A stretch of 63,407 nucleotides of DNA from Betaproteobacteria bacterium SG8_41 (GTDB lineage: Bacteria > Pseudomonadota > Gammaproteobacteria > Burkholderiales > SG8-41): positions 1-63,407 of the forward strand of contig LJTT01000003.1 in the NCBI GenBank assembly GCA_001303585.1, given 5' to 3'. Made by a program: the position numbers and the translations under genes. Below the pieces are notes generated by a model. It worked only from the letters and a program-made list of their open reading frames with translations, was not told the DNA's origin and ran no database searches. Positions 27,358 to 36,193 of this stretch are shown piece after piece; position 1 is the stretch's first letter; every line of letters begins with the position of its first letter.

Positions 27358-28653
27358 ATGCACGGTGACTACATCATCCCGTTGGCAACGCATGAGGCCG
27401 CGGATGCACAGCGGGTCGGGCCGAAAGCCGCGAACCTGGCCGCGCTCGCGCAGGCCGGCCTGCCCACCCCTGGCGGCTTCTGCCTGGACGCCGAGGCTTA
27501 CCGCCAGCAAATCCGGCACGCCGAGCTCGAGACGGCAGCGCGCGGAACGTTCTCGACGGAAGACGGCCCCCAGGCGCGGCGCTATGCGCTCCAGATGAAG
27601 CTTGGCCTGATGGAAAAACCAATGGCGCCCGAGGTGCTGGAGCCCCTGCTCGCTGCATGGCGGTCGCTGCGCGAGCAAACAGCCGCGCCGTGCGTCGTGC
27701 GGTCATCGGCTCTCGTCGAGGACCGCTTCGGCTCCAGCTTCGCGGGCCAGTTCGAAAGCTTCCTGGGACTCGAGGACGAGACGGAATTCCTCACGGCTGT
27801 ACGCGCCTGCTGGACTGCGCTCTGGTCGACGCGCGCACTGCGCTACATGGCAACGCATGATCTCGATCCCGCGGACACAGCGATGGCGCTTCTGGTGCAG
27901 CCGCTGGTGCAGGCTCGCTGCGCCGGCGGCGCGCTGAGCCAGACCGTGGATGGCGAGCTCCTGATCAACGCAACGTGGGGCCTCGGCTCCGCGATTGCGC
28001 AGGGTGAGGTCGCGCCGGACCGCTATGTCCTCGACCGCGATGGCGCGTTGAAGGAGTCGCAGGTGGGTATCCAGCAGCGCCACGACCCGAGTTGCGCTCA
28101 TTCAAGCCGACCGCGTATCGGCAGCAGTCGCAGCGCTCCCACGCCTTGCCTCGACCGCACGCAGATCGCAGAGTTAGGTGGACTCGTGCGGGATACCGAG
28201 AAGCTCATGAACATGCCCGTGGAAATCGAATGGGCACTCGACGGAGCCGGATTCAAACTACTGCAGGCACGACCGCTTCACCTCAAGGATGCGCCGGTTC
28301 CCGACGAGCACTGGCGCCGCTACCCCCGTCTCAACGGCCAGCCCGCGGGCGTTGGCTGGGGCACGGGCCGCGCGTGCGTCGTGACTTGCGAATGCGAGCT
28401 GTCGCGGGTGGCGCCGGGTGATGTGCTGGTAACGCGGATGGCTGGTCCCGCGCTGGGCCAGATCCTGCCCCGGGTTGCGGGCGTGGTCGCCGAGCTCGGC
28501 GGAAGCACATCGCATCTGGCTTCCCTTGCGCGTGAGCGCGGCATCCCGATGGTCCTGGGCGTCCACGACGCGACGCACCGCATTCCGGAAGGATCGAATG
28601 TTGCGGTGGACGGTGTCGCCGGGGTTGTCCGCTGGATGGCTCAACAACGGTGA
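27358..28653 (+). CDS. PEP synthase-like protein: ATP-grasp plus phosphohistidine domain only
   Basis: 431 aa. Residues 1 to about 320 match the PPDK/PEP-synthase nucleotide-binding domain: GPKAANLAALAQAGLPTPGG, VRSSALVEDRFGSSFAGQFES, INATWGLGSAIAQGEVAPDRY, and VEIEWALDG then LLQARPL. Residues about 345-431 are the swivelling domain with the phosphorylatable His386 (GGSTSHLASLARERGIPMV). The C-terminal PEP/pyruvate barrel (about 350 aa) of full PEP synthases is missing, and so is any third substrate domain like that of rifampin phosphotransferase. It could phosphorylate a small molecule or work with a separate partner. Confidence 0.88.
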   Translation: MHGDYIIPLATHEAADAQRVGPKAANLAALAQAGLPTPGGFCLDAEAYRQQIRHAELETAARGTFSTEDGPQARRYALQMKLGLMEKPMAPEVLEPLLAAWRSLREQTAAPCVVRSSALVEDRFGSSFAGQFESFLGLEDETEFLTAVRACWTALWSTRALRYMATHDLDPADTAMALLVQPLVQARCAGGALSQTVDGELLINATWGLGSAIAQGEVAPDRYVLDRDGALKESQVGIQQRHDPSCAHSSRPRIGSSRSAPTPCLDRTQIAELGGLVRDTEKLMNMPVEIEWALDGAGFKLLQARPLHLKDAPVPDEHWRRYPRLNGQPAGVGWGTGRACVVTCECELSRVAPGDVLVTRMAGPALGQILPRVAGVVAELGGSTSHLASLARERGIPMVLGVHDATHRIPEGSNVAVDGVAGVVRWMAQQR

Positions 28654-28750
28654 ACAGCGAGCAGTCAGCGGACTATTGCACGGGTGAAGGCACGGCACGT
28701 TTACACAACTGAGCGCTCATAGGTTACGACTCACGACTTCAGGAATTGAG

Positions 28751-29410
28751 ATGAGCCAGAGATTGCGCGGCATTTTGGACGACGAGGCAGCCGGCGCCGC
28801 AAAAGACCTGTTCGAGGGATCGAACAAGCTGCTGGGAAGAACGGCGAATTTGCTGCGGATCCTCGCCCACAGCCCAGAGCTCGCACGCTGGTACCTCGGC
28901 TTCGTTGCCGCCGTGCGCCAGCCCAGGGCCGGAGCCGTCTCCGACGTGCGCCTGCGCAACCTGGCCGTGCTCAAAACCTCGACGATAAATGGCTGCAAGT
29001 ACTGAACGGAGCACAATTGGGTGCTTGGTCAAGCACTGGGGCTGAAAGAGGATGAATTCGCGGCGCTGCAGGGCGACTACCGTGCCAGCGCGCTGTTCAA
29101 CGAACGGGAGAAGGCGGTCCTTGCCTGGTCGGAAGCGATGACGCTCAACACCGCCAAGCGCGACAAGGCGTCATGGGACGCGATGCGACGGCTCTTCAGC
29201 GATGCGGAAATAGTGGAGATCTCGCTCGCCTGCGCAATGTTCAACATGATCAACCGGCTGAACGACTCCTTCTGGACCGAGCTCGAGCCCGAGGAATTCA
29301 ACCGGCGCCAACATGGCGCCGTCGGCGTCACGGCGGCCGCGCTGGGCGAGTTCGCCTGCCGCATCTGCGATGGGGTAGAAAAGCATGAGTCGAGGAACGG
29401 CGCCAGATAA
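28751..29410 (+). CDS. CMD/AhpD-fold protein with in-frame TGA: candidate selenoprotein
   Basis: 219 codons if the TGA at 29003-29005 is read through as codon 85. The family pattern is clear on both sides: residues 28-45 contain LLGRTANLLRILAHSPELA, then INGCKY-[TGA]-TEHNW, then LGLKEDEFAAL, AVLAWSEAMTLN and EIVEISLACAMFNMINRLNDSFW. In AhpD/CMD proteins the motif reads CxxC with a following His; here Cys82 and His88 are present and the TGA occupies the second Cys. The frame stays open for 134 codons afterwards with good family similarity. A SECIS-like hairpin follows. The likely role is a peroxidase or thiol-redox enzyme. The alternative is a recent nonsense mutation or sequencing error (TGC or TGT to TGA). 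Confidence 0.75.
29020..29037 (+). promoter_or_regulatory. Putative bacterial SECIS hairpin
   Basis: GTGCTT (29021-29026) pairs perfectly with AAGCAC (29031-29036) around a GGTC tetraloop, with an extra G-T pair outside. The loop begins 22 nt after the TGA, within the range known for bacterial SECIS elements. As I recall it, the same GGUC sequence forms the SelB-binding loop of E. coli fdhF. The element lies inside the coding sequence, as bacterial SECIS elements do. Confidence 0.65.
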
Positions 29411-29508
29411 CCACGGTTGTAACAACGCGCACAATTCTATAGTTAGCGCCAATGGACGCCGATTGACTCTGGTACTGAACAACCAAGGCAGCCAGATCGG
29501 CGAACCTC

Positions 29509-29537
29509 GATTCACGATTCACCATTCACGATTCACG
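29509..29537. repeat. Short tandem heptamer array (ATTCACG)
   Basis: Four consecutive heptamers ATTCACG, ATTCACC, ATTCACG, ATTCACG directly upstream of the dehydrogenase ATG at 29546. Related TTTACGATTCACGGG text occurs before the next gene (30588-30615). Confidence 0.75.
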
Positions 29538-29545
29538 GTTTTCTA

Positions 29546-30526
29546 ATGCGCCCAAAGATATTCATCACGCAGCCGGTATCGCAGAGCGCGATCGAGCGCC
29601 TGCGCGCCGTGGCCGACGTCACGCTGAATACGGATACAGCCCATATCGCCACCAAGAGCGAGCTCCTCAACGCAGTGCGTGATTGCGATATTCTCTTCTG
29701 CCTGCTCCATGACCGGGTGGATCGCGATGTTATCGCGGCGGGTTCGCGCCTCCGCGCCATCGCCTCGATGAAGATCACGCCATCCGACATCGATGTGGAA
29801 GAAGCAACCGCGCGGCGCATTCCAGTCACGGTGATCTCGCCCATCGTCACCGAGGCAACGGCCGATATTCATTTCGCCCTGCTGCTCGCCGTCGCCCGTC
29901 GCGTAGTCGAGGGCGATCGGCTGGTCCGTGCAGGCATCTTCCCCGGATCGCAGTCCGCGCACCTGCTCGGCGCCGGCGTGCACGGCAAGACCATCGGCCT
30001 CATCGGAGGCGGCGGGCGCATTGGACGCGCTGTCGCCAGGCGCGCTCAGGGTTTCTCGATGCGCACGTTGTACTGGACTCCGCGCCGCAAGCCCGAAAGC
30101 GAGGAGCGGGAGGCCGGCATCATCTATGTGCCCTACGACCAGCTGCTCGCCGAGTCCGATTTCGTGTCGGTTCACGCGCCACTCAATGCGGAAACCCGCC
30201 ACCTCGTCGGCGAGCGCGAACTCCGCCTGATGAAGCCGACCGCCTTTCTCGTCAACACCGCGCGCGGACCGGTTGTGGATGAGAAGGCCCTGGTGCGGGC
30301 GCTCGAGGAGCGACGCATCGCAGGGGCCGGGCTCGATGTCTTCGAAAACGAGCCTCGAGTCGAGCCCGAGCTGGTTGCGATGCAGAATGTCGTGCTCACG
30401 CCGCATCTCGGAAGCGCGGTGAAAGAGCTTCGTAATGACATGGCCAACGTGGTGGTGGACAACATCATGGCGGTGCTGGAGAACCGGCAGCCGCCCAACT
30501 GCTGGAATGCCGAGATCTACCAATGA
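29546..30526 (+). CDS. D-2-hydroxyacid dehydrogenase (first)
   Basis: 326 aa. The NAD-binding motif is GKTIGLIGGGGRIGRAVARRAQ, and the catalytic residues appear in NTARGPVVDEKAL (Arg), DVFENEP (Glu) and LTPHLGSA (His). It reduces a 2-oxoacid or oxidises a D-2-hydroxyacid with NAD(P)H. It lies 135 bp after the candidate selenoprotein gene and 112 bp before a second dehydrogenase of the same family. The N-terminal substrate domain differs from that of the second, so the substrates likely differ. Confidence 0.92.
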   Translation: MRPKIFITQPVSQSAIERLRAVADVTLNTDTAHIATKSELLNAVRDCDILFCLLHDRVDRDVIAAGSRLRAIASMKITPSDIDVEEATARRIPVTVISPIVTEATADIHFALLLAVARRVVEGDRLVRAGIFPGSQSAHLLGAGVHGKTIGLIGGGGRIGRAVARRAQGFSMRTLYWTPRRKPESEEREAGIIYVPYDQLLAESDFVSVHAPLNAETRHLVGERELRLMKPTAFLVNTARGPVVDEKALVRALEERRIAGAGLDVFENEPRVEPELVAMQNVVLTPHLGSAVKELRNDMANVVVDNIMAVLENRQPPNCWNAEIYQ

Positions 30527-30638
30527 TGCGCGAATTGTGACTGAAGGGTCCGCCACGCCGGCTTGCGCATGACGGTTTACAAGCCACGCTTCACGATTTG
30601 CATTTTACGATTCACGGGAAAGCAAAAAGGACACTGAC

Positions 30639-31628
30639 ATGGCTGCCAAAGCGAAAGTGGTACTGACGGATTACGTGTGGGAATCGCTGGATGTGGAGAA
30701 AAAGACGCTCGAGGGGCTCGCGGAACTGGTTCCGCTGCAGACCAAGAAGCCCGAGGAGTTCATCGCGCAGGCGGCGGACTGCGACGCGCTGCTCAACACC
30801 TATGCCGGCCCCATCACGGCCGACGACATGGCCAAGATGCCAAAATGCAAGATCATCGCGCGCTACGGCATCGGCGTGGACACGATCGACCTTGAGGCCG
30901 CTACCAAGGCAGGGATCATCGTGACCAACAACCCGAGCTATTGCATCGAAGAAGTCGCCGAACACACGATGGCGCTGCTTCTCGCCTGCGCGCGCAAGGT
31001 TGCCTTCTACGACCGGTTGGTCCGCGGCGGCCAATGGGCCGTGCCGCCCGGCAAGCCGATGTTCCGTCTCGCGGGAAGCACGCTGGGCCTGGTGGGATTC
31101 GGAAACATTGCCCGCGAGGTTGCGGTGCGCGCCGCAGCTTTCGGGATGCGCGTTCTCTACTCGGATCCCTTCGTCAAGGAAGGCCAGTTCAAGGAGCCTG
31201 GCAAGAAGATGGAGCTTGCGGCGATGCTGCCCGAGTGCGATTTCGTCTCGATTCATCCGCCGCTTACACCCCAGACGCGGAAGATGATCAACGACGACGC
31301 ATTTTCCAAGATGAAGCCGACCGCGTTCCTCATCAACTGCTCGCGCGGTCCCGTAGTGGACACGGATGCCCTGGTGCGCGCGCTGGACTCGAAGAAGATC
31401 GGCGGCTGCGGACTCGACACGACCGATCCCGAGCCGCTGCCGGATCCTCATCCGCTGCGCGGCCGCGACAACGTCATCATCAATCCCCATTGCGCGTGGT
31501 ACAGCGAAGCTGCCATGAAGGGCCTCCAGGCGGGTGCGCCGGGCGAAGTGCGCCGCGTCCTGACGGGCGAGTGGCCGGTCAATGTCGTGAACAAGGCGGT
31601 CAAGGGCAAGAGCCGAGCCGGCCTCTAG
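30639..31628 (+). CDS. D-2-hydroxyacid dehydrogenase (second, CtBP/PGDH-like)
   Basis: 329 aa. IIARYGIGVDTIDLEAAT and NNPSYCIEEVAEHTMALLLA are typical of the C-terminal-binding-protein-like branch. The cofactor motif is TLGLVGFGNIAREVA; catalytic Arg, Glu-equivalent and His lie in NCSRGPVVDTDAL, DTTDPEPLP and INPHCAWYS. In the third motif the usual Glu aligns with a DPEP context. An AAAGGA motif precedes the ATG. Same strand and probably same transcript as its neighbours. Confidence 0.9.
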   Translation: MAAKAKVVLTDYVWESLDVEKKTLEGLAELVPLQTKKPEEFIAQAADCDALLNTYAGPITADDMAKMPKCKIIARYGIGVDTIDLEAATKAGIIVTNNPSYCIEEVAEHTMALLLACARKVAFYDRLVRGGQWAVPPGKPMFRLAGSTLGLVGFGNIAREVAVRAAAFGMRVLYSDPFVKEGQFKEPGKKMELAAMLPECDFVSIHPPLTPQTRKMINDDAFSKMKPTAFLINCSRGPVVDTDALVRALDSKKIGGCGLDTTDPEPLPDPHPLRGRDNVIINPHCAWYSEAAMKGLQAGAPGEVRRVLTGEWPVNVVNKAVKGKSRAGL

Positions 31629-31713
31629 CTGAAACATCGTGACCGGTGAGTAGTGATCAGTGACCAGATGCTGAAAGGACCCATTCATCCGTCCGTTCTT
31701 CGGTCGTCTGTTA

Positions 31714-31790
31714 CGGGTCGCGGGTCACGGGTCACGGGTCACGGGTCACGGGTCACGGGTCACGGGTCACGGGTCACGGGTCACGGGTCA
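31714..31790. repeat. Tandem heptanucleotide array (CGGGTCA)10
   Basis: Ten perfect head-to-tail copies of CGGGTCA at 31721-31790, preceded by one imperfect copy (CGGGTCG, 31714-31720). The array ends 36 bp before the ATG of the third Gfo/Idh/MocA gene. Copy-number change would alter promoter or leader spacing. Confidence 0.95.
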
Positions 31791-31826
31791 CGCAGTTAGA
31801 TTGAAAGCATCGAGAGGTCGTTTCGG

Positions 31827-32798
31827 ATGATTAATGCTGCAATTATCGGATTGGGCTGGTGGGGCAAGAACATCGTGGGCGCCGTGCAGGGCAAGAGCAC
31901 GAAGCTGCGCTTCGTTCACGGCGTGAGCAAGGAGATCGATGTCGCGCTGCCGATCGCCGAGGCGAACGGATTCACGTTGAGCGACGACCTGGACAAGGCG
32001 CTGGCCGACCCCAAGGTGCAGGCCGTCGTGCTGGCGACCCCGCATTCGCTGCACGCGGACCAGATCGTGCGGGTTGCCGAGGCGGGCAAGCCGGTCTTCT
32101 GCGAAAAACCACTGACTCTCAAGCGGGCGGACGCTGAACGCGCCATCGCGGCCTGCCGCAAGGCAAACGTTCCGATCGGCGTTGGCCAAAACAAGCGGTT
32201 CTGGCCTTCCATGGCCGAGCTCCGGCGCGTCGCAAAAAGCGGCGTGCTGGGAACGGTCATGCACATCGAGGGTCACTACAGCAACGAGAACTCGGGGCTG
32301 CATTTCTCGGCCTGGCGCGAGCTGCCCAGCGAGTCGCCCGGCGGCGGCATGACGGGGACCGGCATACATCTGCTCGACGCCTTTACCAGCATCGCCGGCC
32401 CCACGGCCGAGGTGAGTGCCCAGGTCACCACGTTCCGCAAGGGACCGGATCCCCGCGACACCGTCTCCGTGTTATTCCGCTTTGCAAACCAACTGAGCGG
32501 GTTCCTCGGCGCCGTGCGAGCCTCGCCCGTTTACTGGCGCGTGCATGTTTTCGGAGACGGAGGGTCGGTGGAGGCCCTCGGCGAGGCCGAGACGATCGTC
32601 CGCTTGAAGGGGGGCAAGGTCGAGCGCCGCGAATTCGAGAAGATCGATTCCCTGCGCGCGGAGTTCGATGCTTTCGCCGACGCCGTCGAAGGCCGCGCAC
32701 CCTACCCGATAACGCCTGAGGAAATGGTGAATACGGTCGCGGCGTTCGAGGGTGTAATCACATCTATGGAAACGGGCGCTCCGGTTCGGGTGAACTGA
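31827..32798 (+). CDS. Gfo/Idh/MocA-family oxidoreductase (third)
   Basis: 323 aa. Rossmann motif INAAIIGLGWWGKNIVGA, catalytic EKPLTLK and the C-terminal GTGIHLLDAFTSI helix are visible. It is the last gene of the plus-strand cluster and converges with pckG. The ATG at 31827 lies just downstream of the ten-copy heptamer array, so its expression may depend on array length. Confidence 0.92.
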   Translation: MINAAIIGLGWWGKNIVGAVQGKSTKLRFVHGVSKEIDVALPIAEANGFTLSDDLDKALADPKVQAVVLATPHSLHADQIVRVAEAGKPVFCEKPLTLKRADAERAIAACRKANVPIGVGQNKRFWPSMAELRRVAKSGVLGTVMHIEGHYSNENSGLHFSAWRELPSESPGGGMTGTGIHLLDAFTSIAGPTAEVSAQVTTFRKGPDPRDTVSVLFRFANQLSGFLGAVRASPVYWRVHVFGDGGSVEALGEAETIVRLKGGKVERREFEKIDSLRAEFDAFADAVEGRAPYPITPEEMVNTVAAFEGVITSMETGAPVRVN

Positions 32799-32824
32799 AA
32801 TAGAAAGCGGGCCATGCAGCCCGC
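32798..32824 (-). terminator. Intrinsic terminator for pckG
   Basis: A perfect GCGGGC/GCCCGC stem (32807-32812, 32819-32824) with a 6-nt loop. On the minus strand it is followed by TTTCTATTT. It lies 31 bp after the pckG stop and may also slow transcription from the converging oxidoreductase gene. Confidence 0.7.
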
Positions 32825-32854
32825 CTCCCGGTCACGGGTTACCGGTCACTGGCC

Positions 32855-34693
32855 TCAGAAAGCGCCGGCCAGCTGCGCGCGCAGCTCGTCGAGTTCTTTC
32901 GGCAAGCGCGCCTTGAGCTTCTCGAACAACTCGGCATGGTCCTTCAACTCCATGCCCCATTGCCCGTTGTCGATCTCCATCAGCTTCTCGAAACGGATGC
33001 GCTCGAAACCCTCGAGCCCCTTCCAGTCCAGATCCTCGTAGCGCGGGATGTTGCCAATCGGCGTCTGCGTAGCGTTGTCGCCGCCCTCGCAGCGCCGCAC
33101 GACCCACTGCAGCACGCGCATGTTCTCGCCAAAGCCGGGCCACATGAATTTGCCCTGCTCGTCGCGCCGGAACCAGTTGACGCCGAAGATGCGCGGCGGG
33201 TTCTTTACGCCACGCCCGATTTCAAGCCAATGCTGGAAGTAGTCACCGAAGTGATAACCGCAGAAAGGCAGCATCGCGAAGGGATCGCGCCGCACCACGC
33301 CGACTTGCCCGACCATTGCCGCCGTAGTCTCGGAGGCCATGGTCGCCGCCATGTAAACGCCGTGCTCCCAATCCAGGGCCTCGGCCACCAACGGCACGGT
33401 GGTCGCCCGCCGCCCGCCGAACAGGAAGGCGCTGATCGGCACCCCATCGGGATTTTCCCAGTCCGGATCGATCGAGGGAATCTGGGTCGAATGAACCGTG
33501 AAGCGGGCATTGGGATGCGCGGCATTGCGTCCGCAGCCAGGCGTCCAGGCATCGCCCTGCCAATCGATGAGCTCTTTGGGCGCTTCGTTCGTCATGCCTT
33601 CCCACCAGACGTCACCGTCCGCGGTCATGGCGACATTGGTGAAGATCGTGTTGCGCGTCACTGCCGCCATGCAGTTCGGGTTGGTCTCCATCGATGTCCC
33701 GGGCGCAACGCCGAAGGCGCCCGCTTCCGGGTTGATCGCGTAGAGCCGCCCGTCCTTGCCTGGCTTGACCCACGCGATGTCCTCCCCGACCGTCGTGACC
33801 TTCCAGCCCGACAGCGCTTTTGGCGGAATGAGCATCGCCAGATTGGTCTTGCCGCAGGCGCTGGGGAATGCCGCCGCGATGTAATGCTTTTTCTTCTCGG
33901 GCGTCTCGATGCCGAGGATCAGCATGTGCTCAGCTAGCCAGCCTTGCTCGCGCGCCATGATCGAGGCAATGCGCAGCGCGAGGCACTTCTTTCCGAGCAG
34001 CGCATTACCGCCATACCCGCTGCCGAACGACCAGATTTCCTTGGTTTCGGGGTAGTGCACGATGTACTTGTGTTCCTTGTTGCTCGGCCACACCGCGTCC
34101 TTCTGGCCGGGCGCCAGCGGAGCACCGATCGAGTGAACGCATGGCACGAAATTACCGCCGTCACCCAGCACATCGAGCACCTTGCGGCCGATCCGCGTCA
34201 TGAGACGCATGTTGACGACGACGTAGGGCGAGTCAGTGAGCTCGACGCCGATGTGGGAGATGTGCGAGCCGAGCGGGCCCATGCTGAAGGGAATCACGTA
34301 CATCGTGCGTCCGCGCATGCTGCCATCGAAGAGCTTGCCGAGTGTCGACCGCATCTCGTCCGGCGCCACCCAGTTATTGTTGGGGCCGGCATCTTCCTTC
34401 ACCCTGCTGCACACGAACGTGCGGTCTTCCATCCGCGCCACATCATCAGGATCGGAACGGGCCAGAAAGCAGCCCGGACGCTTCTTCTGGTTGAGCTTGA
34501 TCAGCATGCCAGAGGCCACCATCTCGTCGCAGAGCCGGTCGTACTCCTCCTGGGAGCCATCGCACCAGTAAATGCTGTCGGGCTTTGTCAGGGCGGCGAC
34601 CTCGGCTACCCACGATTTGAGCTTGGCGTGCCTGACGTAAGCAGGGGCCGCAGTCGCTTGTTTAAACTGACGCTTGGAAGCGGGTTGAGTCAT
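32855..34693 (-). CDS. pckG: Phosphoenolpyruvate carboxykinase (GTP)
   Basis: 612 aa, the normal length for the GTP-dependent enzyme. Diagnostic segments: [36 protein letters not shown], the P-loop [16 protein letters not shown] with its mobile-loop cysteine, [15 protein letters not shown], and [14 protein letters not shown]. It converts oxaloacetate plus GTP to PEP, CO2 and GDP in gluconeogenesis, as needed when the cell grows on organic acids. The ATG at 34693 begins [11 protein letters not shown]. It converges with the catabolic cluster and is followed by a terminator. Confidence 0.97.
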   Translation of the reverse strand: MTQPASKRQFKQATAAPAYVRHAKLKSWVAEVAALTKPDSIYWCDGSQEEYDRLCDEMVASGMLIKLNQKKRPGCFLARSDPDDVARMEDRTFVCSRVKEDAGPNNNWVAPDEMRSTLGKLFDGSMRGRTMYVIPFSMGPLGSHISHIGVELTDSPYVVVNMRLMTRIGRKVLDVLGDGGNFVPCVHSIGAPLAPGQKDAVWPSNKEHKYIVHYPETKEIWSFGSGYGGNALLGKKCLALRIASIMAREQGWLAEHMLILGIETPEKKKHYIAAAFPSACGKTNLAMLIPPKALSGWKVTTVGEDIAWVKPGKDGRLYAINPEAGAFGVAPGTSMETNPNCMAAVTRNTIFTNVAMTADGDVWWEGMTNEAPKELIDWQGDAWTPGCGRNAAHPNARFTVHSTQIPSIDPDWENPDGVPISAFLFGGRRATTVPLVAEALDWEHGVYMAATMASETTAAMVGQVGVVRRDPFAMLPFCGYHFGDYFQHWLEIGRGVKNPPRIFGVNWFRRDEQGKFMWPGFGENMRVLQWVVRRCEGGDNATQTPIGNIPRYEDLDWKGLEGFERIRFEKLMEIDNGQWGMELKDHAELFEKLKARLPKELDELRAQLAGAF

Positions 34694-34819
34694 ACCGTTC
34701 CTCTCCGATACGCGGACTATTTTTTTATCTCAAAAACAAAGGCAAAGCAGCTCGCGAGGGCTGCCTTGCCACGGGAAGGTGCGATTTTACCTGAAAACGC
34801 CCGAACCAGGTTCCGGCCG

Positions 34820-36001
34820 TCACGCTAAACGCGAGGCGCGCTGACGCGCGGCGAGCCAGACAATGGCACCGCCGGCCAGCGCCAGAGCCGGCAACGCGTA
34901 ATAGTTCATCGCCTGCCAGCCCTGAAAGCTGAACAACGCGCCCGACGCAAGCGAGCTCGCGACCAGGGTGATGAAGATTGCCGCATCGTTGACCCCCTGT
35001 ACTTTTGCCCGCTCGGCGGGTTCATGCGTCTCGGTGAGCAACGTGGTCGCCCCGACGAACATGAAGTTCCATCCCACGCCCAGCAGGAGCATTGCAAGCC
35101 AGAAGTTCACGACCTCGACTCCCGACACCGCGATTGAAACGCAAACGAGATTGAGCAAGACCCCCACCAGCATTACCTGCGGCAGGCCGAACCGGCGAAT
35201 CAGCGAACCCGTGAAGAACGATGGTGCAAACATGCCGACGATGTGCCATTGGATGACAAAGGCGGCGTCACTGAAGGGATGATGGTGAGCGACCATGGCC
35301 AGGGGTGTGGCCGCCATCAGCAGGTTCATGACGCCGTAGCTGACCATCGCGCACACGAGTGCGACAATGAACGCGGGCTGGCGCGCGATGACAGCGAGTG
35401 GCCGCCCGGCTTCCCTGCGCTCCGATTCCGAGAGCCGTGGAATGCTCAGCCATCGCAACAGCAGCACGGCGAGCAGTGCGTACACCACGAGCGAAAAGTA
35501 CGGGCCGACGTACGTGCGCCCTTCGAAAAGGTCGATCGTGAGCTTGCTCGTCTCGGGTCCGATGAAACCGCCAGCGATCCCTCCCGCCAGTACCAGCGAT
35601 ATCGCCTTGCTCTTGAAATCGACTGACGCGGTGTCGGCCGCGGCAAAACGATAGTATTGCCCGGCGGCGAAGTACACGCCCAGCACCAGAACGCCGGCGC
35701 AGAGCATCCAGAAGTTTTTCGTATAAACCGCCGTCGCGCACACAAGCGCCCCGACAACGGCGCAAAGCGCGCCGAGCGTGAAGCCCGCGCGCCGTCCGGC
35801 CTGCTTCATCAGCAGCGACATGGGGATAGTGCTCAACATCGACCCGATGAAATACATCGTCACCGGCAGAGTCGCGATCGCCTTGTTGGGGGCCAGCGCA
35901 TAGCCCGCGAGGGCGTTGACCGTGATGAGGATCGAATTGTTGATGAGCAGCAGCCCCTGGCATCCCGAAAGGACGGCGACGTTTCGTCTCGAAGGTTCCA
36001 T
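34820..36001 (-). CDS. MFS transporter
   Basis: 393 aa from the ATG at 36001, with twelve predicted spans. The MFS loop motif is seen as LLMKQAGRRAGFTLGAL between helices 2 and 3, and LIRRFGLPQVMLVGVLLN marks the second half. The longer frame upstream (up to 36118) lacks hydrophobic character and is not used. Substrate unknown; the first helix QGLLLINNSILITVNALAGYAL resembles a widespread family of uncharacterised MFS permeases. Divergent from the citrate synthase gene. Confidence 0.88.
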   Translation of the reverse strand: MEPSRRNVAVLSGCQGLLLINNSILITVNALAGYALAPNKAIATLPVTMYFIGSMLSTIPMSLLMKQAGRRAGFTLGALCAVVGALVCATAVYTKNFWMLCAGVLVLGVYFAAGQYYRFAAADTASVDFKSKAISLVLAGGIAGGFIGPETSKLTIDLFEGRTYVGPYFSLVVYALLAVLLLRWLSIPRLSESERREAGRPLAVIARQPAFIVALVCAMVSYGVMNLLMAATPLAMVAHHHPFSDAAFVIQWHIVGMFAPSFFTGSLIRRFGLPQVMLVGVLLNLVCVSIAVSGVEVVNFWLAMLLLGVGWNFMFVGATTLLTETHEPAERAKVQGVNDAAIFITLVASSLASGALFSFQGWQAMNYYALPALALAGGAIVWLAARQRASRLA

Positions 36002-36193
36002 CAACAGGGCATTGAAAATTGTCTGCGACGCAAGCCGCAATCGTCGAAGCGGCGGTGCGGCGGGGGGGTGCGCAAGGGTGCCACACGCCTTGCACCCGGT
36101 CAACAACTGGCGACTCATCCCGGCCGGAATCCATTTTCTGATACCGTTGCGTTATGGCGTGCGAGCCGGCTATTACGAAACGAGGGGGCTGTC

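Noticed and set aside
31714-31790. Heptamer array considered as a CRISPR array.
   Set aside because: The units are 7 bp, contiguous and without spacers, and no cas genes are present.
35657-36193. Long N-terminal extension of the citrate synthase frame.
   Set aside because: It runs antisense over the MFS gene, its composition is that of a shadow frame, and the ATG at 36194 has a ribosome-binding site and matches the family start.
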